Source: Lachnospira hominis (ex Liu et al. 2021) (GTDB lineage: Bacteria > Bacillota > Clostridia > Lachnospirales > Lachnospiraceae). From it: a stretch of DNA of 64,000 nucleotides. A program made the position numbers and the translations under genes. This document shows, piece by piece, positions 44,201 through 53,321 of this stretch. The notes below the pieces were generated by a model, which saw nothing but the letters and a program-made list of their open reading frames with translations, had not been told where the DNA came from and ran no database searches. Each line of letters opens with the position of its first letter. Position 1 is the first letter of the stretch. The stretch covers positions 124,001 to 188,000 of the forward strand of contig NZ_JACOPD010000004.1 of NCBI RefSeq assembly GCF_014287955.1. Reading direction: 5' to 3'.

Positions 44201-45573
44201 TTGTAGAGACAAGACAGATTGTAAAAAATGTGGCAAATTTAATAAGTGATTATTATGATGATAAGATTGAAGTAATAGAGGTAAAAGCACAATTAAGTTC
44301 ATATATACGCAATAAATTTACGCAAGAAAAAAAGGATGATGATGGATTTTGGATTGAGAATACAGAAAATGCAATGTTTTTTAAGAATCGTGGATTAAAT
44401 GATTATCATCATGCACATGATGCGTACCTTGCGTGCATAATAGGTCTTTATATACAGAAAGTATATCCGGGATGGAAAAATGAATTGAATTTCAAAAAGT
44501 ACAGACGAGAATTTGAAAAGTATTATGAAGAACAAAAGAAATATAATACCAAATCAAAAAAGGAAATATATATTTCAATGCTTAGCAGATTTACAAAGAA
44601 TTATGAAAAAGCAGGGTGGAACGGTGAAGAAATTATTGAGTATATGAGAAAAATCTTTTGTTACAGAGATGTAATGATTTCTAAAAAAACAGAAGAAAAT
44701 ACCGGTAGTTTTTATAATCAGACAAGATACCCAAAAGAGAAATTGGATGGAAATAAGAAAGAAACTAAACTTATTCCATTAAAGAGTGGAAATAATCTAA
44801 GAGGAAAAGAGGGACTTAAAGAACTTTCGGTAGAAAAATATGGCGGATACCAGGGTGGCGAATGTGCATATTTTGTTCTTGTAAAATATTATACTGTTAA
44901 AAAGAAAAAGAAAACAGAAGAAAAGCAGTGGAAAATGGAGTTTGTGGGTATTCCTACATATATTTCGTATGAGATTAATAAAGGAAATATCAATTTAAAA
45001 CAATATATCTGTGATAAGTTAAAAAATAATACTGTGGAAATATTAAGAAATAAAATTTGCAAATATCAAGAACTTATAGATGAAGAAGGTAATAGATATT
45101 TTCTTGTTGGACCTACAGAAGTTGCTAATGCAAAACAATTTGTTCTTGGAAGCAGGTATCAGAAATTTAACAGATTATATTCATATATTAATAGTGAAAA
45201 CTGGCACTATATAAGAACGGATGAACTTGAAAAAGAAATAGATGAGTTCTTTAAGCTGCTTCAGAATAAGATACATAATGAGTTTAAAGGCTATATCAAG
45301 GATATAGATAAAGTTATAGGAGCAAATACATCAAAGCTGGATATAGATAAAAAAATAGATTACTTTAATGAAATATATAAAATAGTACAGGCTAACAGTA
45401 GCCGTCCAGCTGTATCAAAATTCAATATTGCCGGCATAAGCGATGGGCTCGGAAGGAAAAGAAGTCTTCCTTTTAAGGATAAAATAATAATAGTTGACAA
45501 GTCAGTGACAGGAATTTACGAAAGGAGAACATGCTTTGAGTTGGAGAACGGTGGTAATACAAAGTCATGTTAA
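41257..45573 (+). CDS. cas9: Type II-A CRISPR effector nuclease Cas9
   Basis: A 1438-aa dual-RNA-guided DNA endonuclease. RuvC-I LGLDVGTASVGY has catalytic Asp16; an Arg-rich bridge helix follows (CRINRSTRRRYSRTHTR). RuvC-II IFIEFARE has Glu814, the HNH motif VDHIIPY has His900, and RuvC-III HHAHDAY has His1052 and Asp1055. All catalytic residues are present. It is somewhat longer than S. pyogenes Cas9 (1368 aa). GGAGG at 41244-41248 sets ATG 41257 over a GTG at 41242. Repeat and tracrRNA are close to the S. pyogenes type, and the autoregulatory site suggests an NGG-like PAM. Confidence 0.97.
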   Translation: MDFNRKCSENYCLGLDVGTASVGYCVIDENGKLFKINRKGDNGNNKRNSLWGVRTFKSGEPAKGCRINRSTRRRYSRTHTRILELRKIMSDMVCKVDENFFARLDESFLWKEDKSDKAKSDYILFADKDCTDKDYYEKYQTIYHLRKHLLGTTEKADARFIYLALHHMLKYRGNFLYEGQKFTELDDFKIIYEQFLTSLKEYLEIECNYDQISCEEIEKKLKEKKSKKEKYNEVSEILKKLGLDKKYAEAVANAIIGYKFNVATIMNDKNLCDENGKEMSVSFASADYEEEEQKLSDELGEKFSVIENLKRLYSWYVIKQIMQGSDKNRVNYLSEAMVAKYEKHHAELKELKELFRDYKTQKEYSEFFHKELKAEQKDGKMSPAFLKSFGKIKKGEYVPNYANYIKGMKRCGDTQSKARENLYKCIKALLGDVAKDDERYIRICAEMENDSYLEKINDVSNSVIPYQLNEMEMEKILDIQGEFYPELKKNKELILKMLTSKIPYFVGPLNPGSRFAWMSKKAGMENKSVYPWNVEEVVDVDKTAEKFITRMTNYCTYLPDEKVLPKHSIIYQWYEVLTELSQISIDKIKLGKEIRDDIIQNLFLKKVYVSGNNLKEHLKKSGTYNDIDNRVIKGYQGGDNFASSMSSYITFKKIFGEINMSNIDMIEQIIYWLTIFDDKKIIKRKIEQNYKDKINDSQLKRILKIKYTGWGQLSKKFLTGIKGDTGHTIIEMLEEGDLRWKEIPNLIQIINRDENIKTVIEENRLRYNGEDDLPDIIDKLHTSPANKRGIKQCMKVIEEIIEYMGRKPEQIFIEFAREEGEKVETKKVKDKLDKAIGKLKQEFKDYYNDDIKQELKDNEKRLDEEKVRLYFSQNGKSLYSAPSASNQLSLDNLNQYDVDHIIPYSISQDDSMDNKVLVKKIENQNKGNRIVSDAFGNKADYKEMQNYWEMLYKAGLISEKKYNNLNKSLDEVFSKGFINRQLVETRQIVKNVANLISDYYDDKIEVIEVKAQLSSYIRNKFTQEKKDDDGFWIENTENAMFFKNRGLNDYHHAHDAYLACIIGLYIQKVYPGWKNELNFKKYRREFEKYYEEQKKYNTKSKKEIYISMLSRFTKNYEKAGWNGEEIIEYMRKIFCYRDVMISKKTEENTGSFYNQTRYPKEKLDGNKKETKLIPLKSGNNLRGKEGLKELSVEKYGGYQGGECAYFVLVKYYTVKKKKKTEEKQWKMEFVGIPTYISYEINKGNINLKQYICDKLKNNTVEILRNKICKYQELIDEEGNRYFLVGPTEVANAKQFVLGSRYQKFNRLYSYINSENWHYIRTDELEKEIDEFFKLLQNKIHNEFKGYIKDIDKVIGANTSKLDIDKKIDYFNEIYKIVQANSSRPAVSKFNIAGISDGLGRKRSLPFKDKIIIVDKSVTGIYERRTCFELENGGNTKSC

Positions 45574-46405
45574 GTTGAGCTATAAAAATGATTTTATGAT
45601 TGTTCGGGGTGATGAGGTTAAAATGATACATCTGAGTGAAATTAATACGGTGATTATTGATTCCACTCAGGTGTCATTGACATCATATTTGTTGTGTGAA
45701 TTTGTAAAAAGAAAAATTAAGGTGATTTTTTGCGATGAAAAGAGAAATCCAAATAGCGAATTAGTTCCATATTATGGTGCTTATAATTCAAGTAAAAAAA
45801 TTAAAAAACAGATTGCATGGAATGAAGAATATGCACAGGGAGTATGGACACAGATTGTTTGTCAAAAGATATTAAATCAGGCAAATCTTTTGAAAAAATA
45901 TGAATTCGATTCTTACGAAAAGTTATCAGGATATATAAGAGAAATGGAATTTTTTGATTCGACAAACCGTGAAGGACATGCTGCAAAAGTATATTTTAAC
46001 AGTCTGTTCGGAAAGGGATTTTCAAGAGATGATATGAGCTCCGTAAATGCGGCATTAAATTATGGGTATGGGATTTTACTTTCCAATTTTAATAAAGAAA
46101 TAGTTGCGGATGGTTATCTTACGCAGCTTGGAATAAAGCATATTAATGAATACAATCCTTTTAATCTGACGTGCGATTTAATGGAGCCTTTTCGTGTTCT
46201 TGTTGATGAAATTGTATACAATAATATAGAAAAAACATTTGATAAAGATTTTAAACTGTTGTTGGTTGATGTTCTTAATAGGAAAGTTATGTATTGTGGG
46301 CGTGAATACTATCTTACAAATGCAATTCAGATTTATCTTGATAAGATATTTGATGCTATTGAACATGAAAGTTTTGATACATCAATATTATATGAATTTG
46401 CATGA
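45536..46405 (+). CDS. cas1: CRISPR integrase Cas1 (type II), TTG start
   Basis: A 289-aa spacer-integration nuclease. It begins at TTG 45536 because the conserved type II N-terminus SWRTVVI starts there and AAAGGAG lies about 8 nt upstream; no ATG gives this N-terminus. It overlaps the cas9 end by 38 bp. Catalytic residues are visible in the REGHAAKVYF segment (Glu), KHINEYNPFNLTCDLMEPFR (His and Glu/Asp). With Cas2, Csn2 and Cas9 it adds new spacers. Confidence 0.95.
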   Translation: MSWRTVVIQSHVKLSYKNDFMIVRGDEVKMIHLSEINTVIIDSTQVSLTSYLLCEFVKRKIKVIFCDEKRNPNSELVPYYGAYNSSKKIKKQIAWNEEYAQGVWTQIVCQKILNQANLLKKYEFDSYEKLSGYIREMEFFDSTNREGHAAKVYFNSLFGKGFSRDDMSSVNAALNYGYGILLSNFNKEIVADGYLTQLGIKHINEYNPFNLTCDLMEPFRVLVDEIVYNNIEKTFDKDFKLLLVDVLNRKVMYCGREYYLTNAIQIYLDKIFDAIEHESFDTSILYEFA

Positions 46406-46722
46406 GTTTAAGATTTATGAGAGTTATGGTACTTTTTGATTTGCCCACAATTACAGAAAAGAATCGTGCCGAGTATAGAAAATTTCACAAGTTTCTGATA
46501 CAGGAAGGATTTATTATGATGCAGGAATCTGTGTATACAAAACTTGCACTTAATGGAACAGTAGCCGAACTGATAAGAAAGAAAGTTAGAAAGAACAAAC
46601 CGCCTGAAGGCTTAATTGAAATGCTTATTATAACTGAAAAGCAATTTAGCGGAATAGAATACATATCTGGTGAAGAACAGAACTGTGTTATAGATGGAGA
46701 GGAGCGACTGATTGTAATATGA
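46402..46722 (+). CDS. cas2: CRISPR adaptation protein Cas2
   Basis: A 106-aa protein with a ferredoxin-like fold: MRVMVLFDLPTITEKNRAEYRKFHKFLIQEGF, then MMQESVYTKLAL. It bridges the two Cas1 dimers. Start ATG 46402 overlaps the cas1 stop (ATGA) and the end overlaps csn2 by 4 nt. Confidence 0.95.
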   Translation: MSLRFMRVMVLFDLPTITEKNRAEYRKFHKFLIQEGFIMMQESVYTKLALNGTVAELIRKKVRKNKPPEGLIEMLIITEKQFSGIEYISGEEQNCVIDGEERLIVI

Positions 46723-47426
46723 TAATGAGAATACCTTCATTTGAAAATGATATTGTTTTTTCTGAAAATTATATAAGTGTGCTTCATATACAAAACGGTA
46801 CATTGTTTGCAAGAATAATAGGAAGCATTAACAGTCTTATAAACGGAGTTGAGGAGCTAAACGAAAAAATTATTTTTATCGATGAGGATGAAAAAATAAT
46901 GAAGGCTTCCAAAGATATTATGCTTATTACTGATATATGGAATTTTGATTTTAATCAAAAGAAAATACAAAGTGCTTTGTTTCAGAAAATAGAAAAAATA
47001 TATCAGCAAGAGTATGAAAGGTTGAGTGATTTTCAGACACATTTTCAAAGTTTGCAGATAAATGCTATGGATGTATGGGAAGATTTACCGTTTGAATTTG
47101 AATACAAAGACAGTATCGGAGTGCAGGAATATCTTAAACTTCTAGGTTTAAAAATTGCAATGGGTGACAGAGATTCTAAAATCATAGATATTGTATTGAT
47201 GATAATTGATGTTGTTGAATATTTTGGAATAGCAAAATTAGTTGTTTTTACTAATTTAAAACTTTATTTGTCTCAAAAAGAATTGGAAGAGGTTTATAAA
47301 TACATCATGTATAAAAAAGTAATGGTTCTTTTGTTAGAAACAGGAGATGAGAAAGAATGTGTTAAAAATGAAAAAATTTTATTTGTAGATAGTGATTATG
47401 ATGAAATTATGATGTATAATAATTAA
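46719..47426 (+). CDS. csn2: Type II-A adaptation protein Csn2
   Basis: A 235-aa protein that forms a tetrameric ring around DNA ends in spacer acquisition. The N-terminal IPSFENDIVFSENYISVLHI, the IIFIDEDEKIMKASKDIMLITDIW segment and the C-terminal KLVVFTNLKLYLS then KKVMVLLLE are typical of Csn2. Its presence defines subtype II-A. It overlaps cas2 by 4 nt and is followed by the array leader. Confidence 0.92.
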   Translation: MIMRIPSFENDIVFSENYISVLHIQNGTLFARIIGSINSLINGVEELNEKIIFIDEDEKIMKASKDIMLITDIWNFDFNQKKIQSALFQKIEKIYQQEYERLSDFQTHFQSLQINAMDVWEDLPFEFEYKDSIGVQEYLKLLGLKIAMGDRDSKIIDIVLMIIDVVEYFGIAKLVVFTNLKLYLSQKELEEVYKYIMYKKVMVLLLETGDEKECVKNEKILFVDSDYDEIMMYNN

Positions 47427-47508
47427 ATAGTAGTTGACATTCAGAGTATAGATTAGTTGCTATAGTCCCAAAAACTCCTTGTATAATGTTATAATATACG
47501 AATTTGAC
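47427..47508 (+). promoter_or_regulatory. CRISPR leader
   Basis: An 82-bp AT-rich stretch between csn2 and the first repeat, with TATAAT at 47482-47487 and 47490-47495, 7-20 bp before the first repeat. New spacers should be inserted at 47509. Confidence 0.75.
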
Positions 47509-48195
47509 ATTTTAGGAGTATGTTATTTTGAATGGTAACAAAACCTAAAAAAATTGATGATGCAACACAGAAATATTTTAGGAGTATGTTATTTTGAATG
47601 GTAACAAAACACTCGCACCGCAGGACAGACAGATTCTTTTATTTTAGGAGTATGTTATTTTGAATGGTAACAAAACTATCTGTAGCACAAGTTAGGTGTT
47701 GTCTACATTTTAGGAGTATGTTATTTTGAATGGTAACAAAACTAATGCCGAAACAAGATAGCATAAAATTATATTTTAGGAGTATGTTATTTTGAATGGT
47801 AACAAAACCACAGGAAAAAGCTAGAGAGTTGGCGGATAATTTTAGGAGTATGTTATTTTGAATGGTAACAAAACTGAAAATACGATGTATCAGGAAGTTT
47901 ATGGATTTTAGGAGTATGTTATTTTGAATGGTAACAAAACAAGCATGTCAAAGGCAACAATTGCAATTGGATTTTAGGAGTATGTTATTTTGAATGGTAA
48001 CAAAACAGTGAGTTCCTTTGCTTCGTCCATAGTTACATTTTAGGAGTATGTTATTTTGAATGGTAACAAAACAATGTATGACTACATATGCAGTAAATGC
48101 GGATTTTAGGAGTATGTTATTTTGAATGGTAACAAAACATACATTCATTTATTGCCAGCAGTTGAACAATTTTAGGAGTATGTTATTTTGAATGG
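47509..48195 (+). CRISPR. Type II-A CRISPR array: 11 repeats, 10 spacers
   Basis: A 36-bp repeat starts with ATTTTAGGAGTATG and ends with GAATGGTAACAAAAC. Repeats start at 47509 and every 66 bp thereafter to 48169; all ten spacers are exactly 30 nt. Ten repeats are identical; the eleventh keeps only its first 27 bases (48169-48195) before unrelated sequence, marking the trailer end. The repeat differs from that of S. pyogenes at only a few positions. Spacer 5 (47809-47838) reads as an open coding frame (QEKARELAD). Confidence 0.97.
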
Positions 48196-48309
48196 ATTTT
48201 ATTATCCACTTCTTTGCCAAAAGAAAATTAAAGAAGCCGAAAATTAGGAAACAGATGAAAAGCCGTGTTGGAATATGTCGCAAATATAAAATGTTTGAGG
48301 TGAAACTAT

Positions 48310-49005
48310 ATGATTTTACATGATAAATATGATATAGCGGTTGACGAAAACATATGTATAGCAAAAAGGCTTTTTGTTGATGCTGTCTACAGTTCAGCAA
48401 ATCTTGAGGAAATAGCGGTTACGTTTGCACAGACTCAGGATATTCTTAATAATGTAAATGTGTCAAAACTTACACCGATTGAGATAAATAAGGTATGCTG
48501 TTTGAGAGATGCATGGGAGTATATGATTGAGCATATTAATGACAGCCTTGATTTAGGATATTTAATGAATGTCCACGAAATTATTGTAAGATTTGATGTA
48601 ACATATTAGTATTTAGGCAGAATAATGACTGATGATGTTATTATAAGCGGAACAAACTGGAGACCTGAAGTACATGGTGCTGAATACTATCATAAAGAAA
48701 TTATGAAACTGCTTGACAATCCAAATGTTACAGACAGGGCAGTAAAAACAGGTTTATGGCTTATGAGGAGCCAGATATTTAAAGACGGAAACAAGAGAAT
48801 CGGAAGTTTTGCAATTAATAAAATATTAATAGAAAACGGAAAAGGAATATTTAAAGTTCCGGTTGAAATAGATGGTACATTTAAACAGATGCTTGTTTCG
48901 TATTATGAAAGTAATAATGCAGATGAACTGGCAGAGTGGATATATGATAACTGCCTTGATGGAGTAAATCCGGTAAAAGTTAAGGAAAAAGCGGAAAATT
49001 ATTAG
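48310..49005 (+). pseudogene. Fic-family protein interrupted by an in-frame amber codon
   Basis: ATG 48310 (after GAGGTGA) opens a 99-codon frame ending at TAG 48607-48609; the same frame continues through ATG 48625 to the TAA-free end at TAG 49003-49005. Together they read as one Fic protein of about 231 codons: MNVHEIIVRFDVTY, stop, then TDDVIISGTNWRP and the Fic core RSQIFKDGNKRIGSFAINKILIENG. The core has DGNKR but Ser-Gln where the catalytic His of HPFxxGNxR is expected, so AMP transfer may have been lost even before the stop. It lies just past the CRISPR array. Confidence 0.78.
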
Positions 49006-49039
49006 AAGTAAATCAACAAATGTTAAAAAACTATAAATC

Positions 49040-49074
49040 AACAGCACGCTATTGACAGCGTGCTGTTATTTTTG
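49040..49074 (+). terminator. Terminator after the Fic gene
   Basis: AACAGCACGCT (49040-49050) pairs perfectly with AGCGTGCTGTT (49057-49067), followed by ATTTTT. Confidence 0.85.
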
Positions 49075-49134
49075 TAATATATTAGAAAATCTAGAAGAAA
49101 CTATTTATCAAATTTTATGAAAAGGAAAGAGCAT

Positions 49135-49569
49135 ATGTTTGGAGAAACATTGCATTGTGGTGAACTTATAAAGAGACTTAACGATGCACTTGGAAGAAAG
49201 GCTAATAATACGTTGATGTGCGATGATGTCACCCTTTCGCAGATTAAGGTCCTCGCAACTATCAGCGAGGCAGCCGATGAGACGATAACGCTAAAAGAAC
49301 TTGAAAAGCATTTTGAAGTTAAACAGGCAACGATGGCAGGAATTGCTGCACGTCTGGAAAAAAAGGGGATGATAGAGGGGTTTTATGATTCAAATGATAA
49401 AAGAATCAAACATGTAAAGCTCACGGCAAAAGGTGAGGAGATATGCAAGACGGCAAGAGCTTCAATGGATGAAAATGAGAGGGAACTTTTAAAGACACTT
49501 AATGATGATGAAAAAGGACAGCTTAGAAATCTTTTGCAGAAAGTATATGACAGTATCAAGTCATGCTGA
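49135..49569 (+). CDS. MarR-family transcriptional regulator
   Basis: A 144-aa winged-helix regulator. The recognition region ITLKELEKHFEVKQATMAGIAARLEKKGMIEG and wing YDSNDKRIKHVKLTAKGEEI are typical. It sits 47 bp before the ABC exporter genes and most likely represses that operon, with relief by exported drugs. ATG 49135 is favoured because AAAGGAAAG lies about 7 nt upstream; ATG 49117 lacks a site. Confidence 0.87.
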   Translation: MFGETLHCGELIKRLNDALGRKANNTLMCDDVTLSQIKVLATISEAADETITLKELEKHFEVKQATMAGIAARLEKKGMIEGFYDSNDKRIKHVKLTAKGEEICKTARASMDENERELLKTLNDDEKGQLRNLLQKVYDSIKSC

Positions 49570-49616
49570 CTGTAGACTTATAAGGTGAATTTAATCGAAG
49601 GGAGAATGATAAAAAT

Positions 49617-51362
49617 ATGATAAAAACATTAGCAAAATGTATTGGCAAATATAAAAAAGAATCAATTATAACGCCAATATTTACTGCAGTTGAAGTTTTT
49701 TTGGAAATTCTTATTCCATTTATAACAGCCTCAATAATTGATAAAGGAATACAGGCCGGAGATATGAGAAAGGTTGGTATTTATGGTGGAATAATGCTTA
49801 TTATAGCATTTTTGAGCCTTTTTTGTGGTATACAGGCAGGAAAGTATGCGGCGGCAGCATCAACAGGATTTGCGTGTAATCTGAGAGAGAAAATGTATGA
49901 AAATATACAGACATTTTCATTTTCTAATATTGATAAATTCAGTACAGCAGGTCTTGTAACACGTATGACAACTGATGTAACTAATGTACAGAATGCTTAT
50001 CAGATGATAATAAGGATTGCTGTGAGAGCACCTCTCATGATGATTTGCAGTATTACAATGTGTGTAATAATAAGTCCGAGATTAAGTATTATATTTCTTG
50101 TTGCACTTATATTTTTGGGATTTGTACTTTTCTTTATTATATATAAAGTAACACCGGTTTTTACATCAGGTTTTGAAAAATATGATGAACTCAATGCGAG
50201 CGTTCAGGAGAATATTTCAGGAATCCGTGTTGTTAAGGCATTTGTACGTGAGGACCATGAAAAGAAAAAGTTTAATAAAGCGGCAGATAATCTTTATAAA
50301 ACATTTGTTAAAGCCGAGTCATTTCTTGCATTTAACAATCCGACTATGATGCTTGTTGTATATGGATGTATTGTTGCATTGTCATGGTTTGCTTCACATT
50401 TTATTGTGTCGGGTTCAATTACAACTGGTAATCTTACATCAATGTTCAGTTACGTAATGAGCATGCTTATGGCACTTATGATGCTTTCAATGATATTTGT
50501 AATGGTTTCAATGAGTGCGGCAAGTGCAAGGCGTATTTCAGAAGTTCTTAATGAAAAAGCGGACCTTGCCAATCCGGAAAAACCTTATGAAGAAGTGGAA
50601 GACGGAAGAATCGATTTTAATCATGTTAATTTTTCATACAGAAAAAACAGTACAGAGGATACTTTACATGATATTGATATTCATATTAATGCAGGTGAGA
50701 CAATTGGTATTATTGGTGGTACAGGATGCGGAAAATCAAGTTTTGTGAGCCTTATAAGCCGTCTTTATGATGTTACTGAAGGTTCTGTATGTGTTGGCGG
50801 AAAAGATGTAAGAACTTATGATATGGATGCACTCCGTAATCAGGTGGCTGTAGTATTACAGAAAAATGTCCTTTTTTCAGGAACAATACTTGACAATCTC
50901 AGATGGGGTGATGACAATGCTTCATATGAAGATTGTGTTGAGGCATGTAAACAGGCATGTGCTGATGAATTTATCGAGAGAATGCCTAAGAAGTATGATA
51001 CATGGATAGAACAGGGCGGTACTAATGTTTCAGGTGGTCAGAGACAGAGACTCTGTATTGCGAGAGCATTGCTTAAAAAACCAAAGGTTCTTATTCTTGA
51101 TGATTCGACAAGTGCTGTAGATACTGCAACAGACGCAAAAATCAAACAGGCATTTGCCCAGAAAATTCCGGGAACAACAAAGCTTATAGTTTCGCAGAGA
51201 ATTTCAAGTATTCAGGATGCCGACAGAATTATTGTTCTTGAAGATGGAAAAGTCAGTGGCTTTGATACACATGAAAATCTTATGGAAAATAACAAAGTTT
51301 ACCGCGAAATCTGTGAAGTCCAGATGCAGGGCGGCGGTGATTTCGATGAATCGGCAGAATAG
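49617..51362 (+). CDS. ABC exporter half-transporter, degenerate-site subunit
   Basis: A 581-aa half-transporter: six-helix membrane domain (1-320) then a nucleotide-binding domain with Walker A GGTGCGKSS, Q-loop LQKNVLFSG, signature SGGQRQR and Walker B LILDDSTSAVD. The Asp after Walker B replaces the catalytic Glu, and the H-loop position reads SQRISS rather than HR. This marks the degenerate site of asymmetric heterodimers such as BmrCD or LmrCD. Its partner follows 18 bp later. Drug or lipid export is inferred. Confidence 0.92.
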   Translation: MIKTLAKCIGKYKKESIITPIFTAVEVFLEILIPFITASIIDKGIQAGDMRKVGIYGGIMLIIAFLSLFCGIQAGKYAAAASTGFACNLREKMYENIQTFSFSNIDKFSTAGLVTRMTTDVTNVQNAYQMIIRIAVRAPLMMICSITMCVIISPRLSIIFLVALIFLGFVLFFIIYKVTPVFTSGFEKYDELNASVQENISGIRVVKAFVREDHEKKKFNKAADNLYKTFVKAESFLAFNNPTMMLVVYGCIVALSWFASHFIVSGSITTGNLTSMFSYVMSMLMALMMLSMIFVMVSMSAASARRISEVLNEKADLANPEKPYEEVEDGRIDFNHVNFSYRKNSTEDTLHDIDIHINAGETIGIIGGTGCGKSSFVSLISRLYDVTEGSVCVGGKDVRTYDMDALRNQVAVVLQKNVLFSGTILDNLRWGDDNASYEDCVEACKQACADEFIERMPKKYDTWIEQGGTNVSGGQRQRLCIARALLKKPKVLILDDSTSAVDTATDAKIKQAFAQKIPGTTKLIVSQRISSIQDADRIIVLEDGKVSGFDTHENLMENNKVYREICEVQMQGGGDFDESAE

Positions 51363-51380
51363 TGAGAATAGGAGGAAGAC

Positions 51381-53267
51381 ATGAAAAATAAAAATGAGAA
51401 CAAAGAGAAGAATCCGCTTTTATTATTAAAAAGACTTCTTTCTTATATAATAAAAAATTACAAATTGGCATGTTTCATGGTGGTCGTTTGCATATTGGTT
51501 TCGGCACTTACGACATTGTGTGGAACTTTATTTATACAGAAACTTATTGATAATTATATTGTGCCGCTTACACAGATGGCAGTTCCTGATTATTCACCGC
51601 TTGCACAGGCTCTTTTAAAACTTGTAGCAATATTTGCAGTGGGTGTTTTATGTTCCTACGGATATAACAGAATTATGGTAAATGTTGGTCAGGGTACTAT
51701 GAAAAAGCTCCGTACAGAGATGTTTACTAACATGGAATCACTTCCAATCAGATACTTTGATACACATGCACATGGAGATATCATGTCGGTATACACAAAT
51801 GATATTGATACATTAAGACAGCTTATAAGCCAGAGTATTCCACAGGTTCTTAATTCACTTATAACACTTGTATCAACATTTGTAAGTATGATAGTTCTTG
51901 ATATACCACTTACAATTGTATCTGTTATTATGGTTGCAATTATGCTTTTTGTGACATCAAAGCTTTCCGCTGCATCCGGCAGATATTTCGTTGAACAGCA
52001 GAAAGATATCGGTAAAGTAAATGCTTATATTGAGGAAATGATGGAAGGGCAGAAGGTTGTTAAGGTATTCTGTCATGAGCAGGAAAGTCTTGAACAGTTT
52101 AAGCAGATTAATAACAAGTTAAGAGAAAGTGCCAACAATGCTAATAGGATTGCAAATATTACAATGCCTATCAATGGAAATATAGGAAATATAAGTTATG
52201 TTTTGTGTGCACTTGTAGGTGGTGTGCTTGCATTAAGCGGCTTTTCAGGACTTACAATTGGTACACTTGTAGCATTTCTTTCATTAAACAAGAGTTTCAC
52301 ACAGCCTGTAACACAGATAAGCCAGCAGGTAAGCAGTATTGTAATGGCTATGGCAGGTGCCGGCAGGGTATTTGACCTTTGTGATGAAGTACCGGAGACA
52401 GATGAAGGTGATGTTGAACTTGTAAATATATGTTATGATTCAAATGGTGAAATCCATGAAACTGAAGAACAGACAGAGATGTGGGCATGGAAAAAACCAA
52501 ATGCTGCAAGTAAAGATGAAATGTATACAAGACTTCAGGGTGATGTTACATTTGATGGAGTTGATTTTGGATATAATCCTGATAAAATCGTGCTTCACGA
52601 TATAAAAATGTTCGCAAAACCGGGTCAGAAGCTTGCGTTTGTAGGTTCTACCGGTGCCGGAAAGACAACAATTACCAACCTTATTAACAGGTTTTATGAT
52701 ATACAGGATGGTAAAATCCGTTATGATGGAATTAATATTAATCATATTAAAAAAGACGATTTACGCCGAAGCCTGGGCATTGTTTTGCAGGATACTAACC
52801 TTTTTACAGGCACGATTATGGACAATATCAGATATGGAAGACTTAATGCAACTGATGAAGAATGTATGGCTGCCGCAAAGCTTGCTAATGCTGACGGATT
52901 TATAAAAAGACTTCCTGATGGTTATAACACAGTGCTTACCGGCGGTGGTGCGAACCTTAGTCAGGGACAGCGTCAGCTTCTTGCAATAGCGAGAGCAGCA
53001 GTTGCAGATCCTCCTGTTCTTATTCTTGATGAGGCGACTTCTTCTATTGATACACGTACAGAAAAACTTGTACAGCGTGGTATGGATGCACTTATGACAG
53101 GAAGAACTTCATTTGTTATCGCTCATCGTCTTTCTACGGTACGGAATGCAGACTGTATTATGGTTATGGAACAGGGAAGAATTATTGAGCGTGGTACACA
53201 TGACCAGCTTATGGAAGAAAAAGGCAGATATTATCAGCTTTACACAGGAAAGTCAATCAGTGCGTAA
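51381..53267 (+). CDS. ABC exporter half-transporter, catalytic-site subunit
   Basis: A 628-aa half-transporter with a six-helix membrane domain and an NBD with Walker A GSTGAGKTT, Q-loop LQDTNLFTG, signature LSQGQRQL (SQGQ rather than SGGQ), Walker B LILDEATSSID with the catalytic Glu, and the H-loop AHRLST. The altered signature together with intact Walker B matches the second subunit of heterodimeric exporters. An extra ~45-residue insert (CYDSNGEIHETEEQ region) precedes the NBD. AGGAGGAA precedes ATG 51381. Confidence 0.92.
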   Translation: MKNKNENKEKNPLLLLKRLLSYIIKNYKLACFMVVVCILVSALTTLCGTLFIQKLIDNYIVPLTQMAVPDYSPLAQALLKLVAIFAVGVLCSYGYNRIMVNVGQGTMKKLRTEMFTNMESLPIRYFDTHAHGDIMSVYTNDIDTLRQLISQSIPQVLNSLITLVSTFVSMIVLDIPLTIVSVIMVAIMLFVTSKLSAASGRYFVEQQKDIGKVNAYIEEMMEGQKVVKVFCHEQESLEQFKQINNKLRESANNANRIANITMPINGNIGNISYVLCALVGGVLALSGFSGLTIGTLVAFLSLNKSFTQPVTQISQQVSSIVMAMAGAGRVFDLCDEVPETDEGDVELVNICYDSNGEIHETEEQTEMWAWKKPNAASKDEMYTRLQGDVTFDGVDFGYNPDKIVLHDIKMFAKPGQKLAFVGSTGAGKTTITNLINRFYDIQDGKIRYDGININHIKKDDLRRSLGIVLQDTNLFTGTIMDNIRYGRLNATDEECMAAAKLANADGFIKRLPDGYNTVLTGGGANLSQGQRQLLAIARAAVADPPVLILDEATSSIDTRTEKLVQRGMDALMTGRTSFVIAHRLSTVRNADCIMVMEQGRIIERGTHDQLMEEKGRYYQLYTGKSISA

Positions 53268-53321
53268 GATTTTGCTTAATTGGTATTAAATAAAAATCTC
53301 AAAAACAGGGAGTATAAAAAT

